A stretch of 64,000 nt of DNA from Ceratobasidium sp. AG-K (GCA_037039685.1 JAWNGF010000013.1:951001-1015000), one strand, 5' to 3'. Numbered from the stretch's first letter, positions 37,326-50,400 are shown. A program made the numbers and translations. Notes: generated by a model not told the origin, from the letters alone.

Positions 37326-38033
37326 GAGTACTCGAGTCTTGTTCCACTCTCTCACTATCGCTCCTTCGCTTATTTTCTTGGGTGCCACACTCACTATCCC
37401 TCCAGTCTGAACAACCCAGGCTAGGCAACCCGACCCACGAGCATTCCTGGCGTCTCGAAGCCTCGGTTCTCTTTACTGTCCTGACACGCCGTCGAGGAAC
37501 TGCTCGCGTTTGTTCGCGATAGGCTCGTTCTTATACTGGTTGAGCCGCCCATGAGTCGTTGTTCGCGGTTACTTGATTTGGCACCCATTAGGGGGGAACG
37601 AGGCGGACACTCGACCGCGAGAAAGGTGTGCGAGAGCCGCACACTCGATTACCGCACAGTTTCATATTCAGCGACCTAGATCCTCCAAAGCCTCGAAACA
37701 TGCAGCTATACTCGACAATCGGCAAGTGTCACATCCCCTGAAATATCCCCCTGTCAACAGGCCAAAAATTACTATCTTACACTGCCCTTACTCCCTTTAC
37801 GACAGACAGTTAAATGTCAAACGGTCACCCACCAGTCTGTACCTCCCACGGCTTCTGGCTGGTGACAAGGGTCCGCATCCCTTTAAGACTGCACAAACCC
37901 CGACTTTACCCTGCCACCAACACAAACTTGACCTCCATCCCCCGTGGTACAAATTCAATAGTAGGAGACAGAGCGCGAATCAGGAGAGCAAATTTCCTAC
38001 CAAAGACAGAGTCCTAACATAGTTTTATTGGAT
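37326..38033. other. Intergenic, no confident gene
   Basis: One motif-free open frame (37573-38022, plus) and nothing else of note; it ends at the left border of the large hairpin. Confidence 0.35.
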
Positions 38034-38038
38034 TCAAT

Positions 38039-38577
38039 GTATATAGAAGATACGTGTAGCTCTACGTGCTGATTGCGATGGAAAAAAACGGGCGGGATGA
38101 AGATTTCGATGGGTTCGGTCACGCAGGTAGAAAGAGAGGGCTGAAAAACATCGTCTCTTTGATTTTTGGATTTTGCACAGCCTTAGCATTGTAGGTGTAG
38201 TAGATCTGGCTCTTGAGATCTTGTAGGGCCTTTGATTGCGAGAATTGGTCGAGCGGTTGCTGGGATATGGGCCGCACAAAGTCAAGAAGCTACTCGTAGA
38301 CCTACCCAATTTCAACGCCGTTGCTGATAACTTCTTGATTTTGTGTGACCCACATCCCAGCAGCCGCTTGGCCAATTCTCGCAATCAAAGGCTCTACGAG
38401 ATCTCAAGAGCCGGATCTACTACACCTACAATGCTAAGGCTGTTCAAAATCCAAAAATCAAAGAGACAATGTTTTTCAGCCCTCTCTTTCTACCTGTGTG
38501 ATCGGACTCATCGATATCTTCACCCCGCCCGTTTTTTCCCATCACAATCAGCACATAGAGTTACATGCATCTTCTGA
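38039..38577. repeat. ~540-bp long inverted repeat (hairpin element)
   Basis: The left arm (about 38039-38290) and right arm (about 38325-38577) are near-perfect inverted copies, with a spacer of about 35-40 bp around GACCTACCCAATTTCAACGC. Because of this symmetry both strands encode nearly the same 110-residue frame (left from 38384 down, right from 38236 up). Arm differences are scattered point changes. It could be a snap-back MITE or a recent inverted duplication; a transcript would fold into a long dsRNA. Confidence 0.85.
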
Positions 38578-38694
38578 ATACACTGATTCTCACCAAAAAT
38601 CGAAACTGCTTCAGAGTGTTCCGGAGCCAGGGCTTTGCTTCAGAGCGCTGCGTAGGCTCCGGATCCGCGGGGCGCGCTGGGAGTGTCGCGATCA

Positions 38695-38872
38695 CTCAAG
38701 CAAATCCGTCGGTTCTCTTTTGGGCTCGTGAGCGCCGATTTGCTTGTGCGTGCTCGCTTAGGTATAGGAGCACCAATTGCACAGCCACTCGGGTGCTCCT
38801 GAGTGCTCCTTTACCCAAGCGAGCACGTATGAGCAAACCGGCGCTCGTTGGCGTCAGAGGATTTTGGTGACG
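38695..38872 (-). repeat. Dispersed MITE-like repeat, copy 2
   Basis: The inverted counterpart of 21131-21301, nearly identical over about 170 bp. It differs mainly by a short insertion in the loop (CCTAAGCGAG) and one in the flank (CTCTGACGC). It is flanked by related short sequences GAGCGCTGCGTA on one side and TACGCAGCGCTC on the other (about 38644 and 38883), suggesting a larger composite foldback unit. Confidence 0.75.
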
Positions 38873-39202
38873 CACGTGCAGGTACGCAGCGCTCCCGCGC
38901 TCCGGAGCATGTTCCATTTTTGCTGACGTTAGAAATAAACATGGCCTTAGAGTGAACCTCCTTGGTGCAATACTTTTGCATGGCAGTGTATATACACGCT
39001 TCGACAAAGAAATAAACATTCAAGGTTCCCCATTCGGTGATGATTCATCGTTGCTCCAGCTAGCTAAAAACGAATTCAAGTGATTCAAAGTAAATAATGC
39101 ATGTATTCTCGGACCAAACAGAGGACGTCAAAATTAATTAATTGGTGAAATAAAGCGTGGACTATTACAAAAACTCAGGCTTTTTGGTGTTTACATGTTG
39201 TA

Positions 39203-41074
39203 TTAGTGCTTCGTAGTCTTGTCCCAGTCATCGACGCGCGTTGTAGTTGGGCACCCTTTCATTGGTGGGGACGAGAACTTGGTCTCTACGAACACCTTCT
39301 CAACACCATCAATACGCTTGTCAAATGCTGTGTAAAGCTTCGCCCTGCGCACATAACTAATCAGCCCTGATTCAAAAGAGGCGGCTAGTCCACCTACATG
39401 TCATCGATAGGAACTCGGTGAGTAATCATACTACGGCCTACAGTCAGCCGAATGCTCATGGTATGTTTGCGAACAGAACTTACAAGGTTGGGTCAAACTT
39501 CCCAGGGATGATATAATCACTCAGAATTTCTTTCCAGTACAAATGTACCGGTGCTACGCACATGATTGGTCATTCCATAATCGAAATCTAACAAAGCTCT
39601 AACTTACCTTGGCCGTTCCCAATAAACCGCACACCCTTTTCCATCAAGGCTCCAATGTTGAACTGATTCGTGTACCCGGCATATGCAGCGATAACGCCAC
39701 ACCGACCCATTTTGCGAACCGACTTGATCATCTCGTTGGCCGTCTCGGATACGTCGGTCTCAAGCATGAGAGTCTTTTGGACTTTGTGGAGAAGTGTTTT
39801 GGGCTCATGGAACGACCCTATGAAGTCCAGTTCAATCGCATATCAAGTGTGCGTCTGTAGATATGGCGTACCGCAATCAAGTGCAACGTCCACCCCGCCT
39901 GGCACAAGCTCATGCAACCTCCCGGCGACATCCGAGTGTTCTTTAAAGTTCAAGGTCTCAATCCCACTCTTCTCGGCTGCAAACGACAGTCGCTCAGGGT
40001 GCGAGTCGATTCCAATGACGCGTTTGGCGCCTTTCAGTTTAGCCCAGCGAGCGACGCATTGTCCAATAGGACCAAGCCCCTAACCAATCCGTCCCATTTT
40101 AGCGAAGGAAGGGGGCGGGGTAAAATTGACATTACTTACCCAAACAGCAACAATGTCCCCCTCCTGAACGCCAGTATCAACAACACAATGATAGCTTGTA
40201 GGAAGGACATCAGAGAGATAGATGACCTGTTCGTCAGTCACACTGTCCGGGACTGGAAGCAGATTGACGCTGCCATAAGGAACCTAGAACACCACAAAGC
40301 ACTTTGTAAATGAGTGAGCTGGGTGGTTAAAATAGCCTACCTTGACATATTCGGCTTGTCCTCCTGGGAAGCCGCCCGTAAAGTGCGAGTAGCCGAAAAA
40401 TCCAGCATCGCGGGTTCCGTACATCGCATTCATCAAGCTGGGACCTAGGGTTAGAGTGTAATCCACATAGTTATAGATTACTCGGGCTCACGAGCTGTTA
40501 TTTGTTCGGTCACAAAAGCTACTTAGTTTCTTCTTACAATATGTGCATTCGCCACAGGCAATCTGGAAAGAAGCAACGACCCGCTGGCCAGGCTTCAAGT
40601 TGGTGACATTGGGCCCGACACGATCGACGACGCCCATAAACTTTGACAATAGTTAGCCAGGTAGGGTAGGTGAGCACGAAACTACGCACTTCATGCCCAA
40701 GTATATCGCCCTTTTGCAGAGCTAAAATCTCTCCATGAAACAAATGCAAATCAGAGCCACAAATAGTAGACCCAGTGACTTTAACGATAACATCGTCCTG
40801 TGAATTTTTGGGACGTAAGAGCCAGAACGTACCCTCAAAGCCATTACTCACAGGTTGAGTGATATCTGGAACAGGTACTTCCACCATCCGAACGTCGTCA
40901 GCGCCAAACCATGCTAGGGCCTTCATCTTGGATCCGTCCTCCCGCGCCTTGTAACTAGGTTCGACCGGAACCTCGACCGGGCCCATATGCTAGGAGCGCA
41001 TAATTGTCAGTTTGTTGTAAACTAAGGCTCTAGCTTTAACTTACTTTTTGTGCTGCGTTTGCCAAAGCTTGCAT
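39203..41074 (-). CDS. Zinc-dependent alcohol dehydrogenase, copy A
   Basis: An MDR-family zinc alcohol dehydrogenase resembling the glutathione-independent formaldehyde dehydrogenase branch. A GroES-like N-domain holds the catalytic zinc ligands ([13 protein letters not shown] and GHE) and the structural zinc Cys quartet IACGECTYCKKKLSSFC. The NAD-binding domain has [10 protein letters not shown]. The C-terminus reads RVDDWDKTTKH. Thirteen exons: 41045-41074, 40852-40989, 40690-40797, 40502-40640, 40341-40437, 40140-40283, 39872-40079, 39608-39827, 39484-39553, 39398-39430 and 39203-39344, all with GT-AG introns as far as read (11 listed). The first intron donor is CAAAAA/GTAAGT. The paralogue at 44246-46147 has the same exon layout. 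The substrate is not determined. Confidence 0.9.
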
Positions 41075-44000
41075 GTTTAGACTTTCTGGTTGATTTGTGA
41101 ACGATCCACTCGTTCAATCTGCGAGACTTAAATACCAGTCTGGAATAGCATTGACATGACGGTTCTGACGTCGGTACATTGCTGGGGTTGCGTCATGGAA
41201 GAGGATAGGGAACCAGCCGTGGTCACGATCAGTAGCTATAATCGGCAAGAAGTTGTGCTTGTGGAGCCAAAAGTGGAGGTAAACAAGAACAAATAAATGA
41301 CTGCGCCGTCAAGATCTGCGTGTTAAATCGTGATTACCTTGCTTGCAAGGTCTCTACAATCCGAAATGAAAATGTCTGATTTGACAGAAATTTATACTTA
41401 TTGACCGTTGTTGATACCATACCTTAACCTCTTTTCTTTTGTGCGCCTAAGGTGGGAAGATAGGCTACGGCCGTAGATCAGGTGTGTTGCGCCGGTCAAC
41501 AAATTGAGTATTGAAGTTAGCGTGCATAACTTCATGGTCATTACGATAGCAAACCTTGCCTCGATACTATACTATATATTGAGACAATACCAGAAACTTT
41601 CCGCACTCAAAGCTATCTTAGCTAGTAGGAAAGTGGGAGTGATCAAGAGTAAAAAGTTGGTGCCTATTGCGAGCACGCAGTCGCATTTATATACAGGTAA
41701 ATACATAATATCATAGGTATACGCTATATACAAGATACATGATATTTCAAATGTTAATGCAGGTTTGGGAATCAGCGTTGCTGTGAGAGATTCCTCTGCA
41801 GTCGGAGCGCGCGGGTGAATGTCGCGGTCGGGGACGCGAGTACGACTCGAGGACTGGGTGGAACAAGGAGCGATTAAGGAGGGGGTTTGGGTAAAACCAG
41901 ATGCTGTGAGAGCCGAGGCCAAAACTACATTAATGCTGTTTGCAAAATGGTGTTCGAGATCAGCGCTTGGTGTTTCTCCTCGAAAAAAAAAGTGAGTTTG
42001 GTGGTATTCGGCCAATATCTCAGTCATTTGAACGTGTATATACATATAAGTGGTACAACCGTAACGCTGGGATGAGCGCGTACTTGATGATATATTGGGT
42101 TTCGCGTGAGGTGATGATTTGACTGACTTGAGATTTTCATTCGACATGATCGAGTTTTTGTGAGCCCTGATGGGCTCAAATCCAACGACAGCTCGCTCAA
42201 TTCTAAACGCGCCGCTCTACGAGCGGTATATTTGGAATGTGCTCGCCGACGCGCATCGAACAGTATCTCAAAACAGTATAAAATCCTGGAATTGACGAAG
42301 TTAATGGGAGAGGACTGTTCACGCAGTTTTGGGCCTATAACTCGACCGAATCTTCTCGGTTTTGGCTGGAAAAGTGCTCATATGAGTCGCATAAGCTATT
42401 AATATTTGTGAAACAGCCCACTGAAAGCGCCAAGGGCGCCTCAAAAATTACGAAAACTGGAATCAACCAAAAGCCTCACATCTCAACCATTTCAGCATGC
42501 GATGGACCAAGTCAAAACAAAAGTTATCCCAACAAGGTATACATGCACAGGGAGTGATAGGTAGACAAAAATGCGCTATTCTGGGAGTCATTTCAGGTTA
42601 ATTGCATCCGCTGCAAGCGATTGGTTCACGATGTGCTCCGTTGGTTGCACATTGGCTGCTACCCCCGGGCCAGCCACTCAAGAGGTCTTGAAGTCATGGT
42701 TATGAGGCGTGACCAGTCTTTGCGCTGCTGTTCGAGCTTGGAACGAGGTGCGCAGTTACCCAGCAACGCCCCAATCATTTTGCGGCTATATGCGCCTGAT
42801 AAGCCAGGGAGAGTTGGGTAAATAGGTTGGCCCACAATATGGCTGTTAATATGCCATTCTACCGCATCGAAAAATCATATTCCAGGACGATCGGAGTGTA
42901 AACTGGGTACTCCCAGGGGTTACAGACACCGAGGGAGAAGTTGATGTGAGGCTCGAACGGACTGGCAACGATTCCCCAACGCCTGCGTCCTTTAGGTACC
43001 GAGAGATCTGGAAATACTAGGATGAGGCTACAGACCACCTCAAGAACCACTTGGACGTACAAGACACACCCTGAGCATGTATGGATGCGGACAGCTGGCC
43101 TTTCTTGGCACTATATAGATGTATGCCCATCCTCTTCTTTTCTTTATATTTGGTCAACTAATTGCTCAGTCAAGATCTCATTCAACGCCTTTCTTGCGGT
43201 GTCACTGCCGCTCAAGCGCATATACAAATTTCTCGATGTCTACGGGCTTTTCACCAAGGTTCGATGGAGGCACCGCTTGCAGGGAGGGCTGACTAAGCAA
43301 GGTTTGTGCCGCGACAGCGGCGCTCCTCGAGTATCGTAAGTGTTTGACAAATAACGAGTTGACGGTGTGAACAATGTGCATTGAGCAGGGACGTATGCGC
43401 TCTCAGGTTAGGGCATACCACCTAACATCGAATATAGACTGCAATTATATAGTTACTTGAACTAGAACAGCTCGCGGGCAGGGTGTGCCCAGGAGCTAAT
43501 GTGGCCCCAGAAAATGACAAATGGATTGTTATGACAGGCAATTGGCATTTGCGATGATTCTTCAGTGGTCATACCTCGTTTTGTAGCATGCTTCTCCTTC
43601 TATGGGTTCGACTTGTATACTTATCAGCGGGACTACCAATTGTCAGACTTGGATCTCGAAGCTATTATCAGCGCCAACGTCATGCCCCAGCAACTTGAAT
43701 TAGGATATAGTTACATGTGACTGGCAATTCCCATACGTGAGCATTCAGGGTGCGCACTAGGCTACTGGCAGGAGGATAGGTGCGTGGATCGCCGAAAAAC
43801 TCGCCTGATGCCATGTCGGTCGCACTCAAAGGGAGATTAAATCCAACTTGAGCAACGCGATGTTTTTCGGGAACACATTGCAGTAAGCGAGACTAGTATA
43901 CTCCACGCAATGCAAGGGCGTTAACAATTGGGTATAAACAAATGGTAAGTTTACTGACGAGCTTAGCAACTTTTTATTTTCCCCAAACATAGGCGTTTCA

Positions 44001-44245
44001 GTTTGCGTGTGGGTGTATGCGTCCCATCGTGGATTCCCACGCAAGCCAACGCAAGCCAACGCAAGCCGAACTCGTCTCATTTTCATATTACTTCAAACCA
44101 CCAGCCGGTTCGAATCCGCTCATCTTGGACTCGGTCGAGGGGTCAATTCATACAATTAATCAAAATTTTCCATATGCCAACCAATCCAATAATACGTGGT
44201 GTCGTGATACCGCTATACGAGGTTTACTCTTCACTTCAAGTGATT
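41075..44245. other. Spacer between the two dehydrogenases
   Basis: No recognised gene. The longest open frame is 41572-42147 (minus, 191 codons) without known motifs. Possible exons of an unidentified plus-strand protein lie at 42885-43020 and 43540-43720 (SVNWVLPGVTDTEGEV; PRFVACFSFYGFDLYTYQRD), but I could not connect them. Three 10-bp tandem units (CGCAAGCCAA) lie at 44040-44069. Confidence 0.35.
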
Positions 44246-46147
44246 TCAGTGCTTCACGGTCTTGCCCCAATCGTCCACACGCGATGTAGCCGGGCATCCT
44301 TGCATCGGAGGGGACGAGAATTTAGTCTCCACAAACACCTTTTCAACGCTATCAATGCGCTTGTCAAACGCCGTATAGAGTTTTGCCCTGCAGACAACTT
44401 AGTGGAGTTCAGGCAATTCAGCGGATTCACTTACATATCATCGATAGGAACCCGGTGGGTAATCATACTGCAGTCGAGACAAGAAAGGTTATCTCACTTG
44501 GATCAATAGCATATATTTGCGGATCACTCACAAAGTGGGGTCAAACTTCCCTGGAATAATGTATTCGTCCAGAATCTCTCCCCAATACTTGTGCACGGGT
44601 GCTACGTATATCCGATGAGCTACCATACTATAACAAGAACCCCGACCCGACCTCAACTCACATTGACCATGCCCGATAAACCGCACGCCCTTTTCCATCA
44701 ACGCACCAATATTGAACTGGTTCGTGAACCCAATATAATCGCCAATAAGGCCGCACCGCCCCATCTTGCGTACTGACTTGATCATTTCGTTGACAGTCTC
44801 AGAATGATCTGTCTCGAGCTTGAGGGCCCTCTGAACCTTGTGGCCCACCGTTTTGGGTTCACGGAACGTTCCTATCAAGCACGGATCAGCCATAAGTCAA
44901 TAGTCTGTATAACCACACGCCAACGGACGACCATTATGGAAAGCAACGTACCGCAATCGAGTGCAACATCCACCCCACCCGGCACGAGCTCAAGCAACCG
45001 TGCGGCAACGTCCGGATGCTCCTTGAAATTAAGAGTCTCAATCCCACTCTTCTCGGCCGCAAATGACAGCCGCTCAGGATGCGAGTCGATCCCAATGACG
45101 CGTTTGGCACCTTTGAGTTTGGCCCAGCGGGCAGCACACTGCCCGATTGGCCCCAGGCCCTACACAACCAACCGCATCTTAGAAAGGAGTTCAAAAATAC
45201 TTGGATAGACTTACCCAAACGGCAACAACATCTCCGTCTTCGATGCCAGTGTTGACAACGCAATGATAACTTGTAGGAAGCACGTCTGAGAGATAAATAA
45301 CTTGCTCATCGGCCAAGCCGTCTGGGATTGGAAGTAGGTTGACGCTCCCATATGGAACCTAAAATGCCATGTTATCTTTCAAAAATTCGCACCGGACGCC
45401 CGAGGAGCTAACCTTCACGTATTCGGCTTGGCCTCCGGGGAAGCCACCCGTGAAGTGCGAATAGCCAAAAATCCCGGCATCTCGGTGCCCGTACATCGCG
45501 TTCATTAAGCTATACATTGTGGTTAGAGTAATATCAACGTAGTTGAAAGTCTCAACTTACGAGCTGTTGTTGGTTCGGTCACAAAAGCTGCTCAACTTCT
45601 GCTTGCAGTACGAACATTCACCGCAAGCGATGTGGAACGAAGCAACGACGCGTTGACCCGGCTTCAGGTTGGTGACATTCGGTCCGACGCGGTCGACAAT
45701 ACCCATGAACTAGCAAAACTAGTCAGCAGGACGCGGGAAGCCAGTGCGAGACCTACATACCTCATGTCCGAGGATATCACCCTTTTTCAGAGGTGCGAGT
45801 TCTCCATGGAATAGATGCAAATCGGAGCCACAAATGGTGGTTCCTGTGACCCTGACGATGACATCGCCCTACCAGAATATGATGCATAAGGCTCAAACCC
45901 CAATCTGATGACCAGGACTCACAGGCTCAGTGATGTCCGGAATAGGTACCTCAACCATCCGGACGTCCTCAGCGCCGAACCATGCCAAAGCCTTCATCTT
46001 GGACCCGTCATCACGCGCCTTGTAGCTAGGTTCGACCGCGACCTGCAGAAGGCCCATAGTCTAGAAATTTATCGGTATAAGTTTATTTGAATCGAAGCAT
46101 ATAGCTTGTTGACTTGCATTTTGCGCGGCATCCGCTAGAGTTTGCAT
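44246..46147 (-). CDS. Zinc-dependent alcohol dehydrogenase, copy B
   Basis: A close paralogue of copy A with matching domains and exon layout: exons 46118-46147, 45923-46060, 45761-45868, 45561-45709, 45413-45509, 45215-45358, 44952-45159, 44662-44871, 44532-44601, 44435-44467, 44246-44387. Catalytic and structural zinc ligands are kept ([30 protein letters not shown]), as is [10 protein letters not shown]. It differs from A in [22 protein letters not shown] and the C-terminal [11 protein letters not shown]. The first intron starts GC (CAAAAT/GCAAGTC, donor at 46117) where copy A has GT, so a predictor limited to GT-AG would lose the first ten codons. Both copies look functional; they are presumably a tandem duplication with about 3 kb between. 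Confidence 0.9.
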
Positions 46148-46572
46148 GCTTAGATTAATTTCGAGTTGGCGGGAAGGTAGATAATTGCGCCATCGTTGCC
46201 ATGCGAAAGTGGCTTATATGCATCTCACTGGCAAGAAATGCGTATGATGTGGTTGACGTCGATATATTCGGTGTGCGTCATTGGAATGATCTGGCGCCGG
46301 AAACCGCAAGAAGCCGCACACAATGGGTCAGGAATCAACGTAAACAGGGATAAATAAATGACCTGCATACGCTCATGGTTTGTCAGTTTGATAAGAATGC
46401 TACCCATCTTCGAACATGGCGATGGGTATGACGAACGTTGTGACAGCAAACTGATGGTTGGTGATATGTATGACGTTCAAGGCCAAACAAAAACCGCAAC
46501 CTCATAGGTAACTGGGGCTAGAACGCATGGGCGACCGCGATTTATATCAAAAGAGCCCCAAACGGTAACAAT

Positions 46573-47214
46573 TTACGTACGATAAGACGATTCGTCTGAT
46601 TCCTCGACCGTTGTAATATATCTCCAGCCCATCGTCCCATACCATTTTTTAAGTCGATCGTTCCCAACCCAAACGTCCAAGCCCAACGACTGCGGAGAAG
46701 TGGCAGAAGCAACATTAGAGTGCGCTAGCAAGTCAGGCTCATTGACCACAAGTTGTTGTAATTCTGTCAGCATCTGGCGTCCCAAGCCTAGCGATTGAAA
46801 TTGAGGATGCAAAACCACCGATGAAAGGTACCAGTGTTCGCGAGAGGTGCCGACGGCCCCATCAGTGGCAACGCCCTCGGTCAAGTGCGGCTCGATGTGC
46901 GTGGGTACATGAGCCGACACCCGGAAACTCCCAACAGGAGAAAAGTTCGACAGGGGGGCCAAAGTAGGATCAGAGCGCTCAGCCACAGTCGCAAACGGTA
47001 AATTAGACGCAAAAGAGCTAGATTCATGAGAGTGCAAAATTTCGAACTCGTTTGCGGAAGTAACCAGTGAATAAAGCCAATATTCGTTGATGGCATTTTC
47101 GTCGATGTCGCCGAGCACCTGTAGGGAGCCTTTTCCAGCAAGTTCCGATTGAGCAGCATCGCGGATGTCGTGAAGCAAATGTAAATCGTTGCTCGAGGCT
47201 CGTCGGAGGGGCAT
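46573..47214 (-). CDS. GNAT-family N-acetyltransferase
   Basis: A single-exon frame of 213 aa starting MPLRRASSNDLHL. The acetyl-CoA site of GNAT motif A is visible as LSSVVLHPQFQSLGLGRQML (the Q-x-x-G-x-G type loop), followed by motif B-like GLDVWVGNDRLKKWYGTMGW. The N-terminal RRASSNDLHLLHDIRDAA is the usual substrate-side helix. The substrate is unknown. An in-frame Met lies further upstream, but the family start is the one chosen. It is divergent from the first HicA-like gene with about 216 bp between start codons. Confidence 0.75.
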   Translation of the reverse strand: MPLRRASSNDLHLLHDIRDAAQSELAGKGSLQVLGDIDENAINEYWLYSLVTSANEFEILHSHESSSFASNLPFATVAERSDPTLAPLSNFSPVGSFRVSAHVPTHIEPHLTEGVATDGAVGTSREHWYLSSVVLHPQFQSLGLGRQMLTELQQLVVNEPDLLAHSNVASATSPQSLGLDVWVGNDRLKKWYGTMGWRYITTVEESDESSYRT

Positions 47215-47430
47215 GGTGGAAGAACGCAGAGCATGAGGCTGTGTTTGCGCATGTGTACAAGTGTGATAGACGAGATACCACTTATAGACTACGCTTGCCC
47301 TCGTTTGATCCCCGTCACAAGTTAGAGCCCAGGCCACAGAAAGATAAATGAGTAATTGTGTATCGTGTCCCGTGACCACCCCGCAACTGTTGTTTGGCTC
47401 GATCGGTTGACTGCTCAAGATACGACCACC

Positions 47431-50400
47431 ATGCCTACCGTGGTCAGCTCGAGGGCGCTGGTGCCCATCGGACGTCGCATAAGAAACGCGCCCGAAGACG
47501 ATGACGCGTCTAAAGCCATTGTCCTCCGTCGAAAGCAAGATGGCGAAACTGAAGATTTATCCAAGGCGCTGATCATCCGCCCCGCCGACGATGGGCGAGA
47601 TGACCGCCAGGCGCTTGTTCTGTACCGCAAAAGGGGTGGTCAGCAGGCACTGAGGGATTTGGCAGGTGGGTGTTGTCACTAGGCGCGTCGTGCGCGCGAA
47701 TTGACCGAAATTTTAGAGTGGCACAAGAGCTCGGCGCTGCTTCCGCCGTTTCGTCTCGATGAACTCTTGCGTATCGCCGACTCACAATTCATGGCGTGCC
47801 TGAACGAGCTGCAGAGCTTGCAAGACCCATTGTATTTTCACGATGACATCCTCGAGACTATCCAGGCGACGCGTGAGTACGTTCTCTTCAAGAACAAGAA
47901 GGGACCCGACCCCCTCCAGAACCAAAACCTTGTTACGTCAATGATTGCGTCTCGGCAAGTCGCCCTACCCCTCGAGGGATGCAGTGCCTGACCTAGTTCG
48001 TTTTAGCATTCATAATGCCTATTTTAGGACAGCGGCGTGGAAGTATGTTCGCGATCACGCGAAGCTCCTCAAGGACATGGAGCTAGAGGATCTCAACGTG
48101 TACGCCCAACTCAAGGCCAAACCTGCGCTCTGCTTTGCGTATCTCGAGACGTACGAAATGCTCAAACTTATCGGGCATCAGGACAGCATGAACTTGGGTT
48201 GCTTGCCTCGGCGTCTCGTACGTCTCGCTTTAACACCGAATGCGCAATGATTTACGCTATTTTTTTTTAGCACACTACATGGAACACATCCAAGAAGTCA
48301 ACGGAAACCTCACTTGGGACTCGCAAGCGGGATACAAACTTCATAAATCGCTCGTTGATACAATTATCGTCGAAATGATCTTCCCTCAAGCACGATATGA
48401 ACTGAGTATCCTAATGCTCTGCCTGCGTGATGCCATCGTCGCTGGAGACAACAAGACCACAAACCGCTTCACCCAAGACGTATTTGACGCCATTGGCGAT
48501 CTATCGGTGATTTTACCTTTGCAGGGCCCTTGATGTATCGCTTACATCGAATTTGATAGGTGACCCTGCAATTGCTCGACATGATGGACACCCCGATCTC
48601 TGCTCCGGATGCGAAAGAGTGGCGCAAATCTCAGACCAAGAACATCAACGATTCGTTCGCGGCCGTAATCAAGTCCAGCGAAGGTGCATCGAACCACGTT
48701 GCCGGAATTGGTGCGCTTGTCGTGCCATTGACCAAGACCAAGACTCCAGCCACGCTTGAAAAGATCTGGGAGACGATCAACTCTGTGAGTCGACCGTTCC
48801 TGGATGAGTGCAAGGCTTATCGGCTCGGTAGACCTATGTATCCCGTGCGGGAATGGATATCGACATTCTCTGGGGCCTGGAAGATAGCATGAACCCAGAG
48901 CCTCAATGGTCCGCCTGGGCACTCACTCGCACCCAGCCCGACGACGACAGCCCAGAAGCCGACAGGCGCGCCCTGGTTCGAAAAGGTCGTCGAGGCAGCG
49001 ACGCCCCCGCGCCACGCAAAAAGCGCCTTCCCATTGCCGCCGAACCCACTTCAGACGACGAAATGCCCATCCTCGAAACAGCATCCGAATACGACTCGGA
49101 GGAAGAGTACGAGTCTGATGGGTGGACGGACGATGATTCCGAGATTGATTGGGAAGAGGAGCAGCGGTTATATAATTCAATTCGCGAGGAACATGCCAAG
49201 CGCCAGGCGGCGGCGGCGGCGGCGGCCAAGGAAAAGAGTCCAGAGGGCAAGGGCAACCCGTTCAAGACGTTGTTCCGTTCGCTCAAGGGTTCGTACGAAC
49301 GACTTGGTGGGGACCTGAGCTGACTGAAATACAGGCCGTTTCCTAAGCAAGAACCCAATTCTTAGCGTCGAGCCTCGGCCAGCTCTGGAGTTCGATGAGC
49401 GCGACGAGGATGAGGACCAACCTGGCAAGAAGAAGAAAAAGAAGAAGCCCAAGAAGAAGACGGGCGGTGCCGGAGGTGGGGATGACGATATGCCAGGCCT
49501 TATTCCCGCCTATGCGCCTCCTAATCCACCGGCCGACATGCCTGCCCTGATCCCGTTGAGTGTGGCGAGCGAGCGCTTGAAGAATCGACAGGCGGGAGTC
49601 AATGAGCCCAAGGTCCTGGCCAAGAAGAACAATTACGAGGTCGAAGAGGTTGAAGACCCCGAGGCGAAAGGCTCTGGCTCTGGCTCAAAGAAGAAGAAAA
49701 AGGTATGCCCTCGAATCGAGGAGATAACTCGCTGACACCCCAAGCAGAAGAAGAAAAAGGCGAAAAAAGCCGGAGAACCAGCTGAAGCTGAAGACGACGA
49801 CGAAGAAGAACCCGCACCTGCACCCGCACGGCCACAGACACCGCCACCTCAAGCGCCGGCCAACGTCAAGTCGCCTGCTCGGGGAACACCCAAATCCCCG
49901 AACCAGCCCAAGGCGACGCCTATTTCGCCAACCCCGCGCGCAGCCTCGGCCTCGACCAGTTCGCTGTACACTCCCGCCGGACCCGAGACCGCCCGATCCG
50001 GACTGTCGTACCTCAAGAGCGAAGGCATCAACGTCAAGACCAAGACCAAGTCTCGACCTGATGGCGACTCCAAATTCGGCAAACTCGGGAACTTTATTGA
50101 GCGCACATTTGGTCGCAGGCGCGCTATGGAACAAGCCGAGCAGGAAGGAGAAGGGACCAATATGCCATCCGGCGTGGCCGAGCGGCTGACGGCATACATG
50201 AAGAGCGTACATGCGCGCGCGATCCCCGCTTGGTCGAGAATTTTGGGCGTGGATGATAGCAAGGGCCAGGCTGGGCTCCACTGGAACGAGTTTGTCAAGG
50301 TCGGTCGGTGTGCTTGGTCGTGAGCACGACTAAAAGGGTTCTAGGCCATGACGGACCTTGGATTTGAATATGATGAATCTTCGGCTGGGAGTCGTGTGAG

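Noticed and set aside
33540..37560. Similar short sequences near 33631 and 37430 (CGTCTCG-AGCC-CGGTT) as a third repeat family
   Set aside because: The match is only a few dozen bases with gaps; I could not define ends.
38034..38577. Two 110-codon frames on opposite strands as a pair of genes
   Set aside because: They are the two arms of one inverted repeat, so each is a mirror of the other; no known domain.
41572..42147. 191-codon minus-strand frame as a gene
   Set aside because: No motif, low-complexity composition, no splice support; length alone is weak evidence in an intergenic gap.
44107..44117. tRNA B-box-like GGTTCGAATCC
   Set aside because: The T-stem does not pair well, no matching acceptor stem or A-box was found about 50-70 bp upstream, and no CCA-side pairing is seen.
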